Shown in pieces: positions 14,976 through 22,793 of a stretch of 32,416 nt of DNA (position 1 is the first letter of the stretch; every line of letters starts with the position of its first letter). Position numbers and translations under genes: made by a program. The DNA lies in NCBI GenBank assembly GCA_009377575.1, contig WHTU01000040.1, positions 1 through 32,416 of the forward strand, given 5' to 3'. This stretch comes from Nitrososphaeraceae archaeon (GTDB lineage Archaea; Thermoproteota; Nitrososphaeria; Nitrososphaerales; Nitrososphaeraceae). The notes under the pieces were generated by a model. That model worked only from the letters and a program-made list of their open reading frames with translations, searched no databases and was not told the origin of the DNA.

Positions 14976-15260
14976 ATGTCAGCACAAGTAATTTCTGAGA
15001 AGAATAAGACAGGAATTCTACTGCAATGCCCTAATCCTACTTGTAACGGAAGAATTTGGCGATATAGAGGGTCAATGAAAACATATTGTATCTGCCCTGA
15101 TTGCCGACGTTCCGTAAGGATCGACAAAAATAAAGTCTCAGAAATGACTCAAAATAAGGGAGTAAAATCCCTCTACATTATTTTTAGAAGTGATCACGAC
15201 GAGATCTTACAATGGGAACGGCAAATTACTGCATGGTATGATAATTTAAGTACGGAGTGA
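14976..15260 (+). CDS. Small zinc-ribbon protein, first gene of the replication operon
   Basis: The 94-residue product has a four-Cys ribbon, CPNPTCNGRIWRY at about residues 18-30 and CICPDCRRSV at about 38-47, which is a typical metal-binding knuckle pair. The rest is a short helical tail with Trp residues (EILQWERQITAWYDNL). Its stop overlaps the ATG of the helicase gene by one base (TGATG), so the two are translationally coupled. Zinc ribbons at this position usually bind nucleic acid or a replication partner; a helicase-associated or regulatory role is inferred. Confidence 0.75.
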   Translation: MSAQVISEKNKTGILLQCPNPTCNGRIWRYRGSMKTYCICPDCRRSVRIDKNKVSEMTQNKGVKSLYIIFRSDHDEILQWERQITAWYDNLSTE

Positions 15261-17569
15261 TGGAAATGCCTGGCGATGAACTCATTCTCACCGAAGAGGA
15301 AAAGAAATTAGGAATTTCCAATGTTAGACGTGATGGAAGTGTAAAGAGTGGGTTTGTAATTGAATTTACAATTAATGGATTAATTTTAAGACTTGCAACT
15401 AATAATACAACATCTACTACTTTTAATCGTCTTAGTAAAGCATTAACAAAATTTCAATATCCAGAGGATGGAATTAATGATCTATATCAAGGATTAGAAA
15501 CTACAATTTTAAGAAATTTCAAATGGATGATCGGAGAGGATATTAAAAATCAAAAAGAAGGTTACACCGTTAATTCTGAAACTACATTAGTTGAAACTAC
15601 TTCTGATGATAAAATAGACGCTGATGATCGTTCCACCTATACATCAGTTTCGATCCCTGAAGCAATAGGAATGCATTCTGGTAGAATTCAATTTGAAGGT
15701 GTAATCGGATCTGCTGCAACTGATAAACTTGCATTTTTAGAAGAAGCTCGCTGGCGTTGTTATGATTGTCAAGAATTAATTTCTAAAAGGATATTTAATA
15801 TGCTAGATATTCCGAATACTCCAAAGAAATGCCCTCACTGCGATAGTACAATAGGATTCGAGCACTGTCATACTTATATTAATTCTCGACTATTAAAGAT
15901 CCAATCAGAAGATACTACTAACGATACAGCTTTAGAATTATTACCAGTTTATGTATTAAATGAATATACAGACAATATTCAACTTAGCGGAAGAGTTAAA
16001 ATTTATGGTCGAGTTGCAAAACGACAGGATCTACACTCTAAGCAGTTTTATACAGTAATCATTGCCAAGTTTGTAGAATATAAAGATAAGAAGAAATTAA
16101 AGATCACAGCTAATGATGAAAAGGAAATTATTAAGTATGGTAAACGTAAGAATCTAGAGCGGAACCTTACAGATCAATTTGCTCAAACTATCATTGGAGA
16201 ATATTTTGCAAAGCTCACAATAATACTATCTGCCATAGGTGCTCCAAAAATATTAGATTCAAAAATAGGTCGAGTCATACGACGTGGCCGAATGCACATT
16301 TTAATAATTGGTCCTCCAGGGGGCGGTAAAACAGTTCTTGCAAAGCATGGTGGCGATCTTAGGCCAAATAGTAAATTCGTTTCTGGTACTAATACAACCG
16401 GAGGAAGTTTAACATCTATGATCCTATCTGAGGATAGTAAACTCACATTAAGATTAGGTGTAGCTGCAACTACAAGAGATGCATTTCTTGTTATAAATGA
16501 ATTTGATAAATTACCAGATGAGCACAAAAATGCTATACTTGAAGTAATGGAGGAAGGCGAATCCATACTTAACAAGTATGCATTCTTGAGGAAAATAAAT
16601 GCCCAAACCAGTGTTATTGCAACAGCTAATCCCGTAAATGGCGATTGGATAAATAATTTATTCGTTGATGATAAAGAGTTACCTTTCCCATTACAGATCT
16701 TGAGTCGATTCGATTCTATTATTATATTTAGACGGAACAAAACAAAAGAAGCTTGCGATGCTTTCGCCAATGCAAATTCACAGTTACAAAATAGTGATAA
16801 CATTGAATCAGATTATACCTTTTTACAAAAATATATCGAATTCGCTAGAAGGATTGTAGATATACGAATAGATCAAGATGCCATTGCGCTATTGAATAAT
16901 TTTTATACCAAATTAATGATGGACGAGGATCTTGGTTATGACGTATCTAATAGGACGTTTGATACAATTTATCGTATTGCTAAAGCATTTGCTAGATTAA
17001 AGCTTACCAATGTAGTGACAAAGAAAATAGCTCAGAGAGCAATTGCTCACATCGAAGAAATGCTAAGTAAGTTAAATCTTACTCCTTCAAGTAAATTAGA
17101 TCCATCAATTTATGCATTTGATAAAGTGACTGAATACATTCAACGTAAAACCCATAATAGATCAGATGCGATCAATTTAGTTGAATCTATTCAAAATCTC
17201 TGCTTAAGAGATGAAATCATGAGTGACTATCTTGGAGATGTTTTTAAACGAAATATAAATCATAAATTAGATGCATTATGCAATAAAATTCTTAAATCTC
17301 ATAAGAATAAATTAGGAATTTCGGGAGTATGTCCAGCTATAGTTTACTGGAGACATCAAAAAGGTTGTAAATATGATTCTTGTTTTGAGCGTGAGAGTGG
17401 CGTCTGTGGCGTCTGTGATGCCGAAAATCCTGTCCAAAAGGATAAAAAAAATATTTTCAATAAAAAGTGGTTTGATAAGGTTGCATCTAATGAATCAAAG
17501 AATAAGGGTATCCAAAATAAAGTAAATCTTAAGAAAAAAAAATTTAACCCCCAGGAGGCCAAAAAATGA
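15260..17569 (+). CDS. MCM-like replicative helicase
   Basis: The 769-residue product (counted from ATG 15260; GTG 15257 adds one residue) has an unassigned N-terminal part of about 140 residues. A zinc knuckle pair, CYDC (167-170) and CPHC (191-194), and a probable OB fold (LSGRVKIYGRVAKRQ) follow. The AAA+ core has Walker A GPPGGGKT (351-358), Walker B FLVINEFDKL (N413, E414), sensor 1 ATANP (454-458) and an arginine finger LSRFD (481-485). The NEFDKL, ATANP and SRFD signatures place it in the MCM family, which unwinds DNA ahead of the fork. Odd points are Asn in place of the usual Walker B Asp, Thr rather than Ser after the Walker Lys, and an extra C-terminal Cys cluster (CKYDSC, CGVC). 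It overlaps the polymerase gene (ATGA). Confidence 0.88.
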   Translation: MEMPGDELILTEEEKKLGISNVRRDGSVKSGFVIEFTINGLILRLATNNTTSTTFNRLSKALTKFQYPEDGINDLYQGLETTILRNFKWMIGEDIKNQKEGYTVNSETTLVETTSDDKIDADDRSTYTSVSIPEAIGMHSGRIQFEGVIGSAATDKLAFLEEARWRCYDCQELISKRIFNMLDIPNTPKKCPHCDSTIGFEHCHTYINSRLLKIQSEDTTNDTALELLPVYVLNEYTDNIQLSGRVKIYGRVAKRQDLHSKQFYTVIIAKFVEYKDKKKLKITANDEKEIIKYGKRKNLERNLTDQFAQTIIGEYFAKLTIILSAIGAPKILDSKIGRVIRRGRMHILIIGPPGGGKTVLAKHGGDLRPNSKFVSGTNTTGGSLTSMILSEDSKLTLRLGVAATTRDAFLVINEFDKLPDEHKNAILEVMEEGESILNKYAFLRKINAQTSVIATANPVNGDWINNLFVDDKELPFPLQILSRFDSIIIFRRNKTKEACDAFANANSQLQNSDNIESDYTFLQKYIEFARRIVDIRIDQDAIALLNNFYTKLMMDEDLGYDVSNRTFDTIYRIAKAFARLKLTNVVTKKIAQRAIAHIEEMLSKLNLTPSSKLDPSIYAFDKVTEYIQRKTHNRSDAINLVESIQNLCLRDEIMSDYLGDVFKRNINHKLDALCNKILKSHKNKLGISGVCPAIVYWRHQKGCKYDSCFERESGVCGVCDAENPVQKDKKNIFNKKWFDKVASNESKNKGIQNKVNLKKKKFNPQEAKK

Positions 17570-19731
17570 CATCACAGACGTCACAGACGCCACAGCGAGC
17601 ACAACTTTTTATCCCAATTAAACCAATCCCGATAACAAATATCCTAGCTTTCGATCTAGAATGGTCACTTACCAAGGATAAATATGGAGAATATTCAATA
17701 ATTGCAGCGGGTTTTTATGCGGATCATGGCCTTGAAAAGGGCTATTTAATTGAAGATTTTAAACGAGAAAGACACCCTGAAAAGACCTTATTATCTATGA
17801 TTACTAGAATTCTCAATAAATATGACTACTCAGTAGGATTTTATTCTACGGGGATTCGAGCATTTAATCCAATAAGACATTGCTTAATGGGTAGGGATTC
17901 TGATCTAATTCAATTGCACCGGAGGTTGCTCCGGTACGATCTATCATCGCCTATTTTCATCAATGAGACTAATAAGCTACCATACTTGGTAGGTGGAAAG
18001 AGAAATCATACTCATTTAGATGCGTATAATCTATTTACAAATAAAGTGATCAAATCTTCAATTTATGGTAACAGCTATAATTCCAATGATCTTGATACGA
18101 TCAGTAAAGTAATTCTCGGTAATGAGGAGGGAGGGAAATATAGTGGCATAAAGGGCCCAATATTTGAATCGCTTACTGATTTAGAGGACAAACGAAGGTA
18201 TGTATTCTTTGATGCGAAATTGCTTTTGAATTGTGTTGCTCATAACAATTATGAATTATTAAAAGTGATGCATTCACTTTCAGAGCTTACAGGAATACCT
18301 TTCAAAAATATTTGTAACTCCAGGGGTGTAACAAAGATTTGGACTCCAGTGCTTGATGAATTAGTTCAGAAAGAACTATCGAAAATAGACGGGGTAAATG
18401 GTACTAATTTAGAGGTATTGAGATATAGCGTCTTAAGTGAATACTTCACTCGAAAGAAGGGTAACTTTACCGCAGGCCTCGATTTAGAAATTGAAGATCC
18501 TACCAAAAATAGTCCTCGATATATTGGTGGTTGGGTTATGTCACCGATCCCTGGAGAATACAGAAATGTGAGTGTATTTGATATCACCTCACTTTATCCA
18601 GCTATGATTGTAAATAATAATATCAGCTTCGAGACTGTAAATTGTGAGTGTTGCTCTAAAGTTAAAGCTGCTAAAGTTCCAGATTACTTATTTGATGATA
18701 AAAAATCGAGATCAAATGATCATATCTGCGTGAAACATAGAGGAATATTGACTAACCAGATCTCCGATTATATGGAAAAACGAGTTGCGTACAAACGCAA
18801 ATTTAAGGAATTGCAAATTATCGATCCTATGATGGCCCGTGAATATGAAATAATTTCAAATTCGTATAAAATATTGATAAATAGTGTATATGGTCAGATG
18901 GGTCATAAGTTTGCTAAATATGAAAATGTAATTGCAGCCGAGTTGGTAACTCGATTTGGTAGATCTACTATCCAACATTGTGCCAAAATAGCTAAAGAGA
19001 TTTTTAATTGGGATATCATCTATGGAGACACGGATTCGCTATTCATTAATAGTGAAATTATGCCTGAAGATATTAAGCTATTTATCGAAACCTGTAAGCA
19101 ACAGTTGAGTGTGAATATGGAGCTCGATAAAATTTATGATAAATTTCTGATCGCAGGAGCTAAGAATTATGTTGGCATAATCAAGGATTCTAAGAGTTTA
19201 ATTGTAAAGGGGTTTGCAGGTAAGAAATCTGATCGCTGTTTATTCGTGAGAAATTGTTTCAAACAGGTGCTTGAAGATTATAAAAATGACATCAATCCCT
19301 ATATTAAATTACGTGATCGTCTAGCTGAATTGGAATCCGGTAAGCTTGAAGATATTGGCAATCAGCTTATCATATTCAAGCAACTGAATAAAGGCGTCGA
19401 TGAATACAAAATTAATGTCGTTCAAAAATTGATTGGGAAGCTCAAAAATCTTGAGGAAGGAGATACCGTGAAATATTACATATCTGATGGCGATATGAAA
19501 TATACTGAAAATGTTAATGCGGCCAGCATTAAAGAATACAGAAAACAATTAATTAATACCGTAAAACCAATTTTAAAATTATTAAAGTATGATATTAAGA
19601 GTGAATTGACTGAAGAGACTAAAGAATCATCAAATGATGATAATACACCACCAATAGTATCTCTAAAGGAAAAACCAAAGAATTTGACTCTTAAGGCGCG
19701 ATCCGCATCTACTGTAATTCAATTGAATTAA
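17566..19731 (+). CDS. Family B DNA polymerase
   Basis: The 721-residue replicative-type polymerase has a 3'-5' exonuclease: Exo I FDLEW (D30, E32), a region GFYSTGIRAF...GRDSDL in place of a classic Exo II, and Exo III YVFFD (Y212, D216). The polymerase motifs are A, DITSLYP (from D339), B, KILINSVYG (K435 to G443), and C, YGDTDS (486-491). The spacing between A and B is too short for the insertions of protein-primed polymerases, and a primase follows, so it is RNA/DNA-primed. A Cys pair lies between motifs A and B (CECC). The STG and GRDSDL signatures remind me of polymerases of thaumarchaeal mobile elements and casposons; no Cas1 is present here. It is 4 bases from the next gene. Confidence 0.93.
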   Translation: MTSQTSQTPQRAQLFIPIKPIPITNILAFDLEWSLTKDKYGEYSIIAAGFYADHGLEKGYLIEDFKRERHPEKTLLSMITRILNKYDYSVGFYSTGIRAFNPIRHCLMGRDSDLIQLHRRLLRYDLSSPIFINETNKLPYLVGGKRNHTHLDAYNLFTNKVIKSSIYGNSYNSNDLDTISKVILGNEEGGKYSGIKGPIFESLTDLEDKRRYVFFDAKLLLNCVAHNNYELLKVMHSLSELTGIPFKNICNSRGVTKIWTPVLDELVQKELSKIDGVNGTNLEVLRYSVLSEYFTRKKGNFTAGLDLEIEDPTKNSPRYIGGWVMSPIPGEYRNVSVFDITSLYPAMIVNNNISFETVNCECCSKVKAAKVPDYLFDDKKSRSNDHICVKHRGILTNQISDYMEKRVAYKRKFKELQIIDPMMAREYEIISNSYKILINSVYGQMGHKFAKYENVIAAELVTRFGRSTIQHCAKIAKEIFNWDIIYGDTDSLFINSEIMPEDIKLFIETCKQQLSVNMELDKIYDKFLIAGAKNYVGIIKDSKSLIVKGFAGKKSDRCLFVRNCFKQVLEDYKNDINPYIKLRDRLAELESGKLEDIGNQLIIFKQLNKGVDEYKINVVQKLIGKLKNLEEGDTVKYYISDGDMKYTENVNAASIKEYRKQLINTVKPILKLLKYDIKSELTEETKESSNDDNTPPIVSLKEKPKNLTLKARSASTVIQLN

Positions 19732-19735
19732 TCAA

Positions 19736-20962
19736 ATGTCCAATACTTCCAGCTCATTCACAGTTAAGGCCAATGAAAATGATGTGATGGACGGCATAAA
19801 TTCAATTATAAATATGTTTGAAACAATCGATCAACCAGTATTTCCCAGAAATATTATGTGTGCTTCCTATAACGGATTCTTCCCAGTTTATGATTTGAAA
19901 CAAATGTATAATGTCTTTAAACGCTCTAATTTTCAAGATTGTAGAATATCCGCTTATCCTTCTGTTAATGAAAATTCGATGCTTATTCCCAATTTATCAT
20001 TACTTGACATTGACTATGATGACGATCAAGTAAACTCAAATGGAATAATATACGCTGACCAGTTGAATAAAACCAAAGTCAATAAGATCCTCAAACGATT
20101 GCAATTGAAATTTGGAATCCAAAATTTCATGATAATGCGAACTGGAAATGGTAGGCATATCTTGATACCATTTCTCTTTGATACTCCCTTTGAATATGTC
20201 CAAGAAATGCGAGACATTCTCCCATATTTGATCTCAAGGAGTCATCGAAAAATCAATAATATCATGAGTGAGAGCTTCCTTCCGTTCGCAAAAAATTATC
20301 TTTCAAATAATCAAGCTGATAAAGGCAATTATCCAAATTTTGCATCTATATTTTTACGAGTGCCTGGCTCCATTAATATGAAAATGAAATTTGGAGTTGC
20401 GGAAATTGTCCAAATGGAATATGAATGGAGCTATGATAAAGACTCAATAGCTAGCTTTGGAGATCTACATCCGAGTACAAAATTATTTTATGACTTTATG
20501 CATTATATGCGCCTAGTAGCTGGGCGCCAGCTTGAAAGAAAATATAGATTTAAACCTCGTACTGTAAATCGAGGATCAATATACAAATCAATTGAATTTC
20601 TACATGACATTGCAATATCTGATTACCGAAAACGAGTGTTATGGTTGATTTTAGCTCCTTATGCCGTCAATGTTCGTAAAATGAGATCTGAGAATGCATT
20701 CATATGGATCAAACAATGGGCCAATAAATGTAATCAAACATATCCATTTGAGCCAGGATATAATATTGATCAAAAAATTGACTATTACATTACACTTGCA
20801 GAGGGAAATGGACATTTTCCACTTAGCTTGGATAATTTGAAACCTGATGAGTGGCAAATGAAAGCTGAAGGAAAAATTTCTTTATCTGAATTTATTTTCA
20901 GTAAAATGGGAAATACGAGCGTATTATACGATGCAAGTAAAGGCGGATATCAAAAAGTATGA
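19736..20962 (+). CDS. Archaeo-eukaryotic primase with PriX-like C-terminal domain
   Basis: The 408-residue product carries the three primase motifs: LLDIDYDDD (D91, D93), RTGNGRHILIPF with H141, and FLRVPGSINMK (about 206-215), the form seen in PriS and PrimPol proteins. A helical domain at about 283-350, YKSIEFLHDIAIS, RKRVLWLILAPYAVNVRKM and IKQWANKC, resembles the PriX/PrimPol accessory domain that aids primer start. So catalytic and accessory parts appear to be fused in one chain. It would prime synthesis for the polymerase encoded 4 bases upstream; together with the MCM-like helicase they form a nearly autonomous replisome. It could also act as a primase-polymerase. Confidence 0.85.
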   Translation: MSNTSSSFTVKANENDVMDGINSIINMFETIDQPVFPRNIMCASYNGFFPVYDLKQMYNVFKRSNFQDCRISAYPSVNENSMLIPNLSLLDIDYDDDQVNSNGIIYADQLNKTKVNKILKRLQLKFGIQNFMIMRTGNGRHILIPFLFDTPFEYVQEMRDILPYLISRSHRKINNIMSESFLPFAKNYLSNNQADKGNYPNFASIFLRVPGSINMKMKFGVAEIVQMEYEWSYDKDSIASFGDLHPSTKLFYDFMHYMRLVAGRQLERKYRFKPRTVNRGSIYKSIEFLHDIAISDYRKRVLWLILAPYAVNVRKMRSENAFIWIKQWANKCNQTYPFEPGYNIDQKIDYYITLAEGNGHFPLSLDNLKPDEWQMKAEGKISLSEFIFSKMGNTSVLYDASKGGYQKV

Positions 20963-21024
20963 TAACGTAGACATACATACATTATAACAAAAGGATATAT
21001 ACATCTTATTCTTATTGTTATATA

Positions 21025-21099
21025 ATGGTTAATCAAAAAAATTGCTCGTCAACGAGCACCATTAATGAAACCAGTCAAGAGGGATTTTTAAAAGCTTGA
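21025..21099 (+). CDS. 24-residue leader peptide frame before the ssDNA-binding gene
   Basis: ATG 21025 opens a 24-codon frame (MVNQKNCSSTSTINETSQEG...) whose TGA overlaps the TTG start of the next gene. A TATATAA-type element lies right before it. Inside is a perfect hairpin, TGCTCG (21043-21048), loop TCAA, CGAGCA (21053-21058). Translation of this leader could bring ribosomes to the weak TTG start downstream. The peptide itself may be meaningless. Confidence 0.35.
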   Translation: MVNQKNCSSTSTINETSQEGFLKA

Positions 21100-21671
21100 C
21101 TCTAGCTGACATCCGGAAAAAGAACGCTGAACGCAAGCAGATTATGCAATCACGTAGTCGAGGACTTTTTGTGAAATTTGTTAACGACCAAGACGTCATG
21201 ATTGTTAAATTGGTTTCACCATTCGAAGGATTCGACAGAGAAGTAAAAACAATGCAAGGTGATCTTAAGCCTAGGCCCCATTACAGAATGCACGTAATCG
21301 GAGATTTCAACTACAACACAAAGCATCCACTTTCTAATCCAAGATTAGAATTATCGATCGACGATGTACGAAGTCTTAAAGATGAAGATGCGAAAATTTG
21401 GACCACACCTTTTAATGCAGCACAGGGGATTCAGAGAGAGGTAGATCGAGGACATTCAATACTTCAAATACGTCGAGACGGAGTAGCAAAAAGCACGAGT
21501 ACTGCATATAATGTTCTATACGCAATGCAGATTGCGGAGGAAGATTGGCAAGATTTGTTACCTAATCTATCCAAAGAGGATATTGCCAAGCTGCAAAGCG
21601 GAGAGAAATGGAATGAGATATCTGAACAGGAATTAGAAGCGCTCGAGAACTTAGGTGGGAGGGAGGACTAG
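21096..21671 (+). CDS. Probable ssDNA-binding (OB-fold) protein
   Basis: The 191-residue product starts with TTG; the frame upstream has no ATG and closes at a TGA. The core RGLFVKFVNDQDVMIVKLVS, PRPHYRMHVIGDFNYN, RLELSIDDVRSL and HSILQIRRDGVAKSTSTAYN follows the strand order of phage-type single-strand-binding proteins, in which a strand-PRY-strand segment is followed by LELS and a D-x-I-x-R-x-G-x-x-T-x-Y strand. The C-terminus is acidic (ISEQELEALENLGGRED), as in SSB proteins that recruit partners by their tail. I recognise the pattern, not a specific family member. It follows the replisome genes after a 133-base gap, which supports a replication role. Confidence 0.6.
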   Translation: MTLADIRKKNAERKQIMQSRSRGLFVKFVNDQDVMIVKLVSPFEGFDREVKTMQGDLKPRPHYRMHVIGDFNYNTKHPLSNPRLELSIDDVRSLKDEDAKIWTTPFNAAQGIQREVDRGHSILQIRRDGVAKSTSTAYNVLYAMQIAEEDWQDLLPNLSKEDIAKLQSGEKWNEISEQELEALENLGGRED

Positions 21672-21687
21672 TCCTCTTTTTATTGAG

Positions 21688-21873
21688 ATGTCTCAATTCA
21701 AACCTACAGAATTAACTTATCTTAGACTTAGCTGCGCAGCATGTGAAGCGCCAATTGCAGCGTATCTAGAAATCGATCGTACAGATGCTCATCCAGATAC
21801 AATATATCGACGCATATCAACGATGTCAGAGGTACGATGCAGTAAATGCGTCCATGAATTCATGGACGAATAA
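21688..21873 (+). CDS. Small zinc-ribbon protein
   Basis: The 61-residue product from ATG 21688 has a four-Cys arrangement, CAAC near the N-terminus and CSKC near the C-terminus, expected to bind one zinc ion. It is otherwise short and hydrophilic. A GTG at 21655 in the same frame would add 11 residues overlapping the previous gene's end; I prefer the ATG because the added residues look non-coding. It lies between the ssDNA-binding gene and the methyltransferase gene in one apparent operon. Function unknown, perhaps a replication or transcription accessory protein. Confidence 0.6.
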   Translation: MSQFKPTELTYLRLSCAACEAPIAAYLEIDRTDAHPDTIYRRISTMSEVRCSKCVHEFMDE

Positions 21874-21881
21874 TTTATTTG

Positions 21882-22424
21882 ATGGATTTAATAGCTAATC
21901 AGATAATCAAGAAAAACCCTGATTTAGCTACCGATAAATACAATATTTTTATTCTCAATAATGCAACAGGAGTCTGCTACATCACAAATAGCAGTCCTCA
22001 ATACATTTCAGGTCACCTAAGACTTAGAGGTAAGAACAATGGAGAATATCCATACGGCTTCAAAGAAGGACTCTTGGAACTATTTGGCAGATGCACTACG
22101 TCGCATGGCGCGATAGAAGTATGTTCTGGCGAAATTATGGAAGACCTCAATCTAATCACGGTCGACATAAACCCATCAAAGAATCCAACTCATGTACTGG
22201 ATGCACAGATATTGCCTGATAAGTGGAGCAATCGCTTTGATAGATGGCATTGTGACCCACCATATTCAGAGAAAGCTGCTAAAGAAATGTATCAGACTGT
22301 TATGCCCTCAATTCCTAAGCTACTCACTGAAGGTGCAAGAATAACTAAAGCTGGAGGATTGCTCTTTCTTCTTCTTGGAGCTAAAAACATGCAATGGTAT
22401 CCTAGCTCTCTAATCAGAATATGA
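21882..22424 (+). CDS. DNA adenine methyltransferase-like protein, stopped early
   Basis: The 180-residue product has the catalytic motif WHCDPPYSEKAA, the DPPY of N6-adenine (or N4-cytosine) methyltransferases, a SAM-binding type strand (GAIEVCSGEIMED) with the following acidic strand end (LITVDINPS), and a late hydrophobic strand (GGLLFLLLGAK). Shortly after this the frame meets TGA at 22422-22424. In the same frame the next 21 codons read WLGITIVPNQEIRALHCYIK and a Lys, which is the usual final beta-hairpin of such enzymes. The stop therefore cuts the natural C-terminus. No restriction endonuclease gene is near, so an orphan methyltransferase that protects element DNA or marks it for replication is likely. 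I chose ATG 21882 over TTG 21879. Confidence 0.7.
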   Translation: MDLIANQIIKKNPDLATDKYNIFILNNATGVCYITNSSPQYISGHLRLRGKNNGEYPYGFKEGLLELFGRCTTSHGAIEVCSGEIMEDLNLITVDINPSKNPTHVLDAQILPDKWSNRFDRWHCDPPYSEKAAKEMYQTVMPSIPKLLTEGARITKAGGLLFLLLGAKNMQWYPSSLIRI

Positions 22425-22490
22425 TGGCTAGGTATAACAATTGTCCCTAATCAAGAGATTAGAGCTTTACATTGCTACATCAAAAAGTAG
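22425..22490 (+). pseudogene. Detached C-terminal tail of the methyltransferase
   Basis: Twenty-one sense codons in frame with the methyltransferase and ending at TAG 22488-22490 encode the expected last strands (GITIVPNQEIRALHCYIK). Only the TGA at 22422-22424 separates them from the main frame. Confidence 0.55.
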
Positions 22491-22793
22491 GGCAAGGCAG
22501 GTAGGCAGACAGGCAGGCAGGCATAATCCTTAAAACTATTAATCACTTAATATGAAATGCCTCTTATGAGATGTTTCGTGTTGTGACACATTGTTGTGAG
22601 GCGTCTGCTGTTATTGGCCATTTGCTGCGCAAGAAGCAAGACGATAACAGTAGATCCTTTATTATAAAGACTTAAAAGGATTAGGTTTGTAGTTTAGTAG
22701 AGATTTCCAAGAGTCTGTATGCATATTGCCGCTGCTGCCGTGCCCTGCCATCCCTTCTTGGCATGGCCGCAACCGACGATTATTACTATTTTA
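22491..22793. other. Gap between methyltransferase and integrase: G-run repeat and hairpin
   Basis: No gene is seen. Directly after the methyltransferase tail lies GGCAAGGCAGGTAGGCAG followed by further GGCA units (22491-22523), an imperfect GGCA/GGTA repeat able to form a two-layer G-quadruplex. Further on, GCCGTGCC (22737-22744) pairs with GGCATGGC (22760-22767), including one G-U pair, with a 15-nt loop, 27 bases past the integrase stop. This may be the convergent end signal of both genes. Confidence 0.45.

Noticed and set aside
17918-17935. Perfect 7-base GC-rich hairpin ACCGGAG-GTTG-CTCCGGT inside the polymerase gene
   Set aside because: It lies within a conserved coding frame, so it may follow from the codons for HRRLLRYD; no other evidence for a function.
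15260-20962. Casposon
   Set aside because: The polymerase resembles casposon-type enzymes, but there is no Cas1 and a tyrosine integrase is present instead.
22421-22490. General TGA recoding
   Set aside because: Two relic or broken genes carry in-frame TGA, but many intact genes here end in TGA, so recoding across the element is unlikely.
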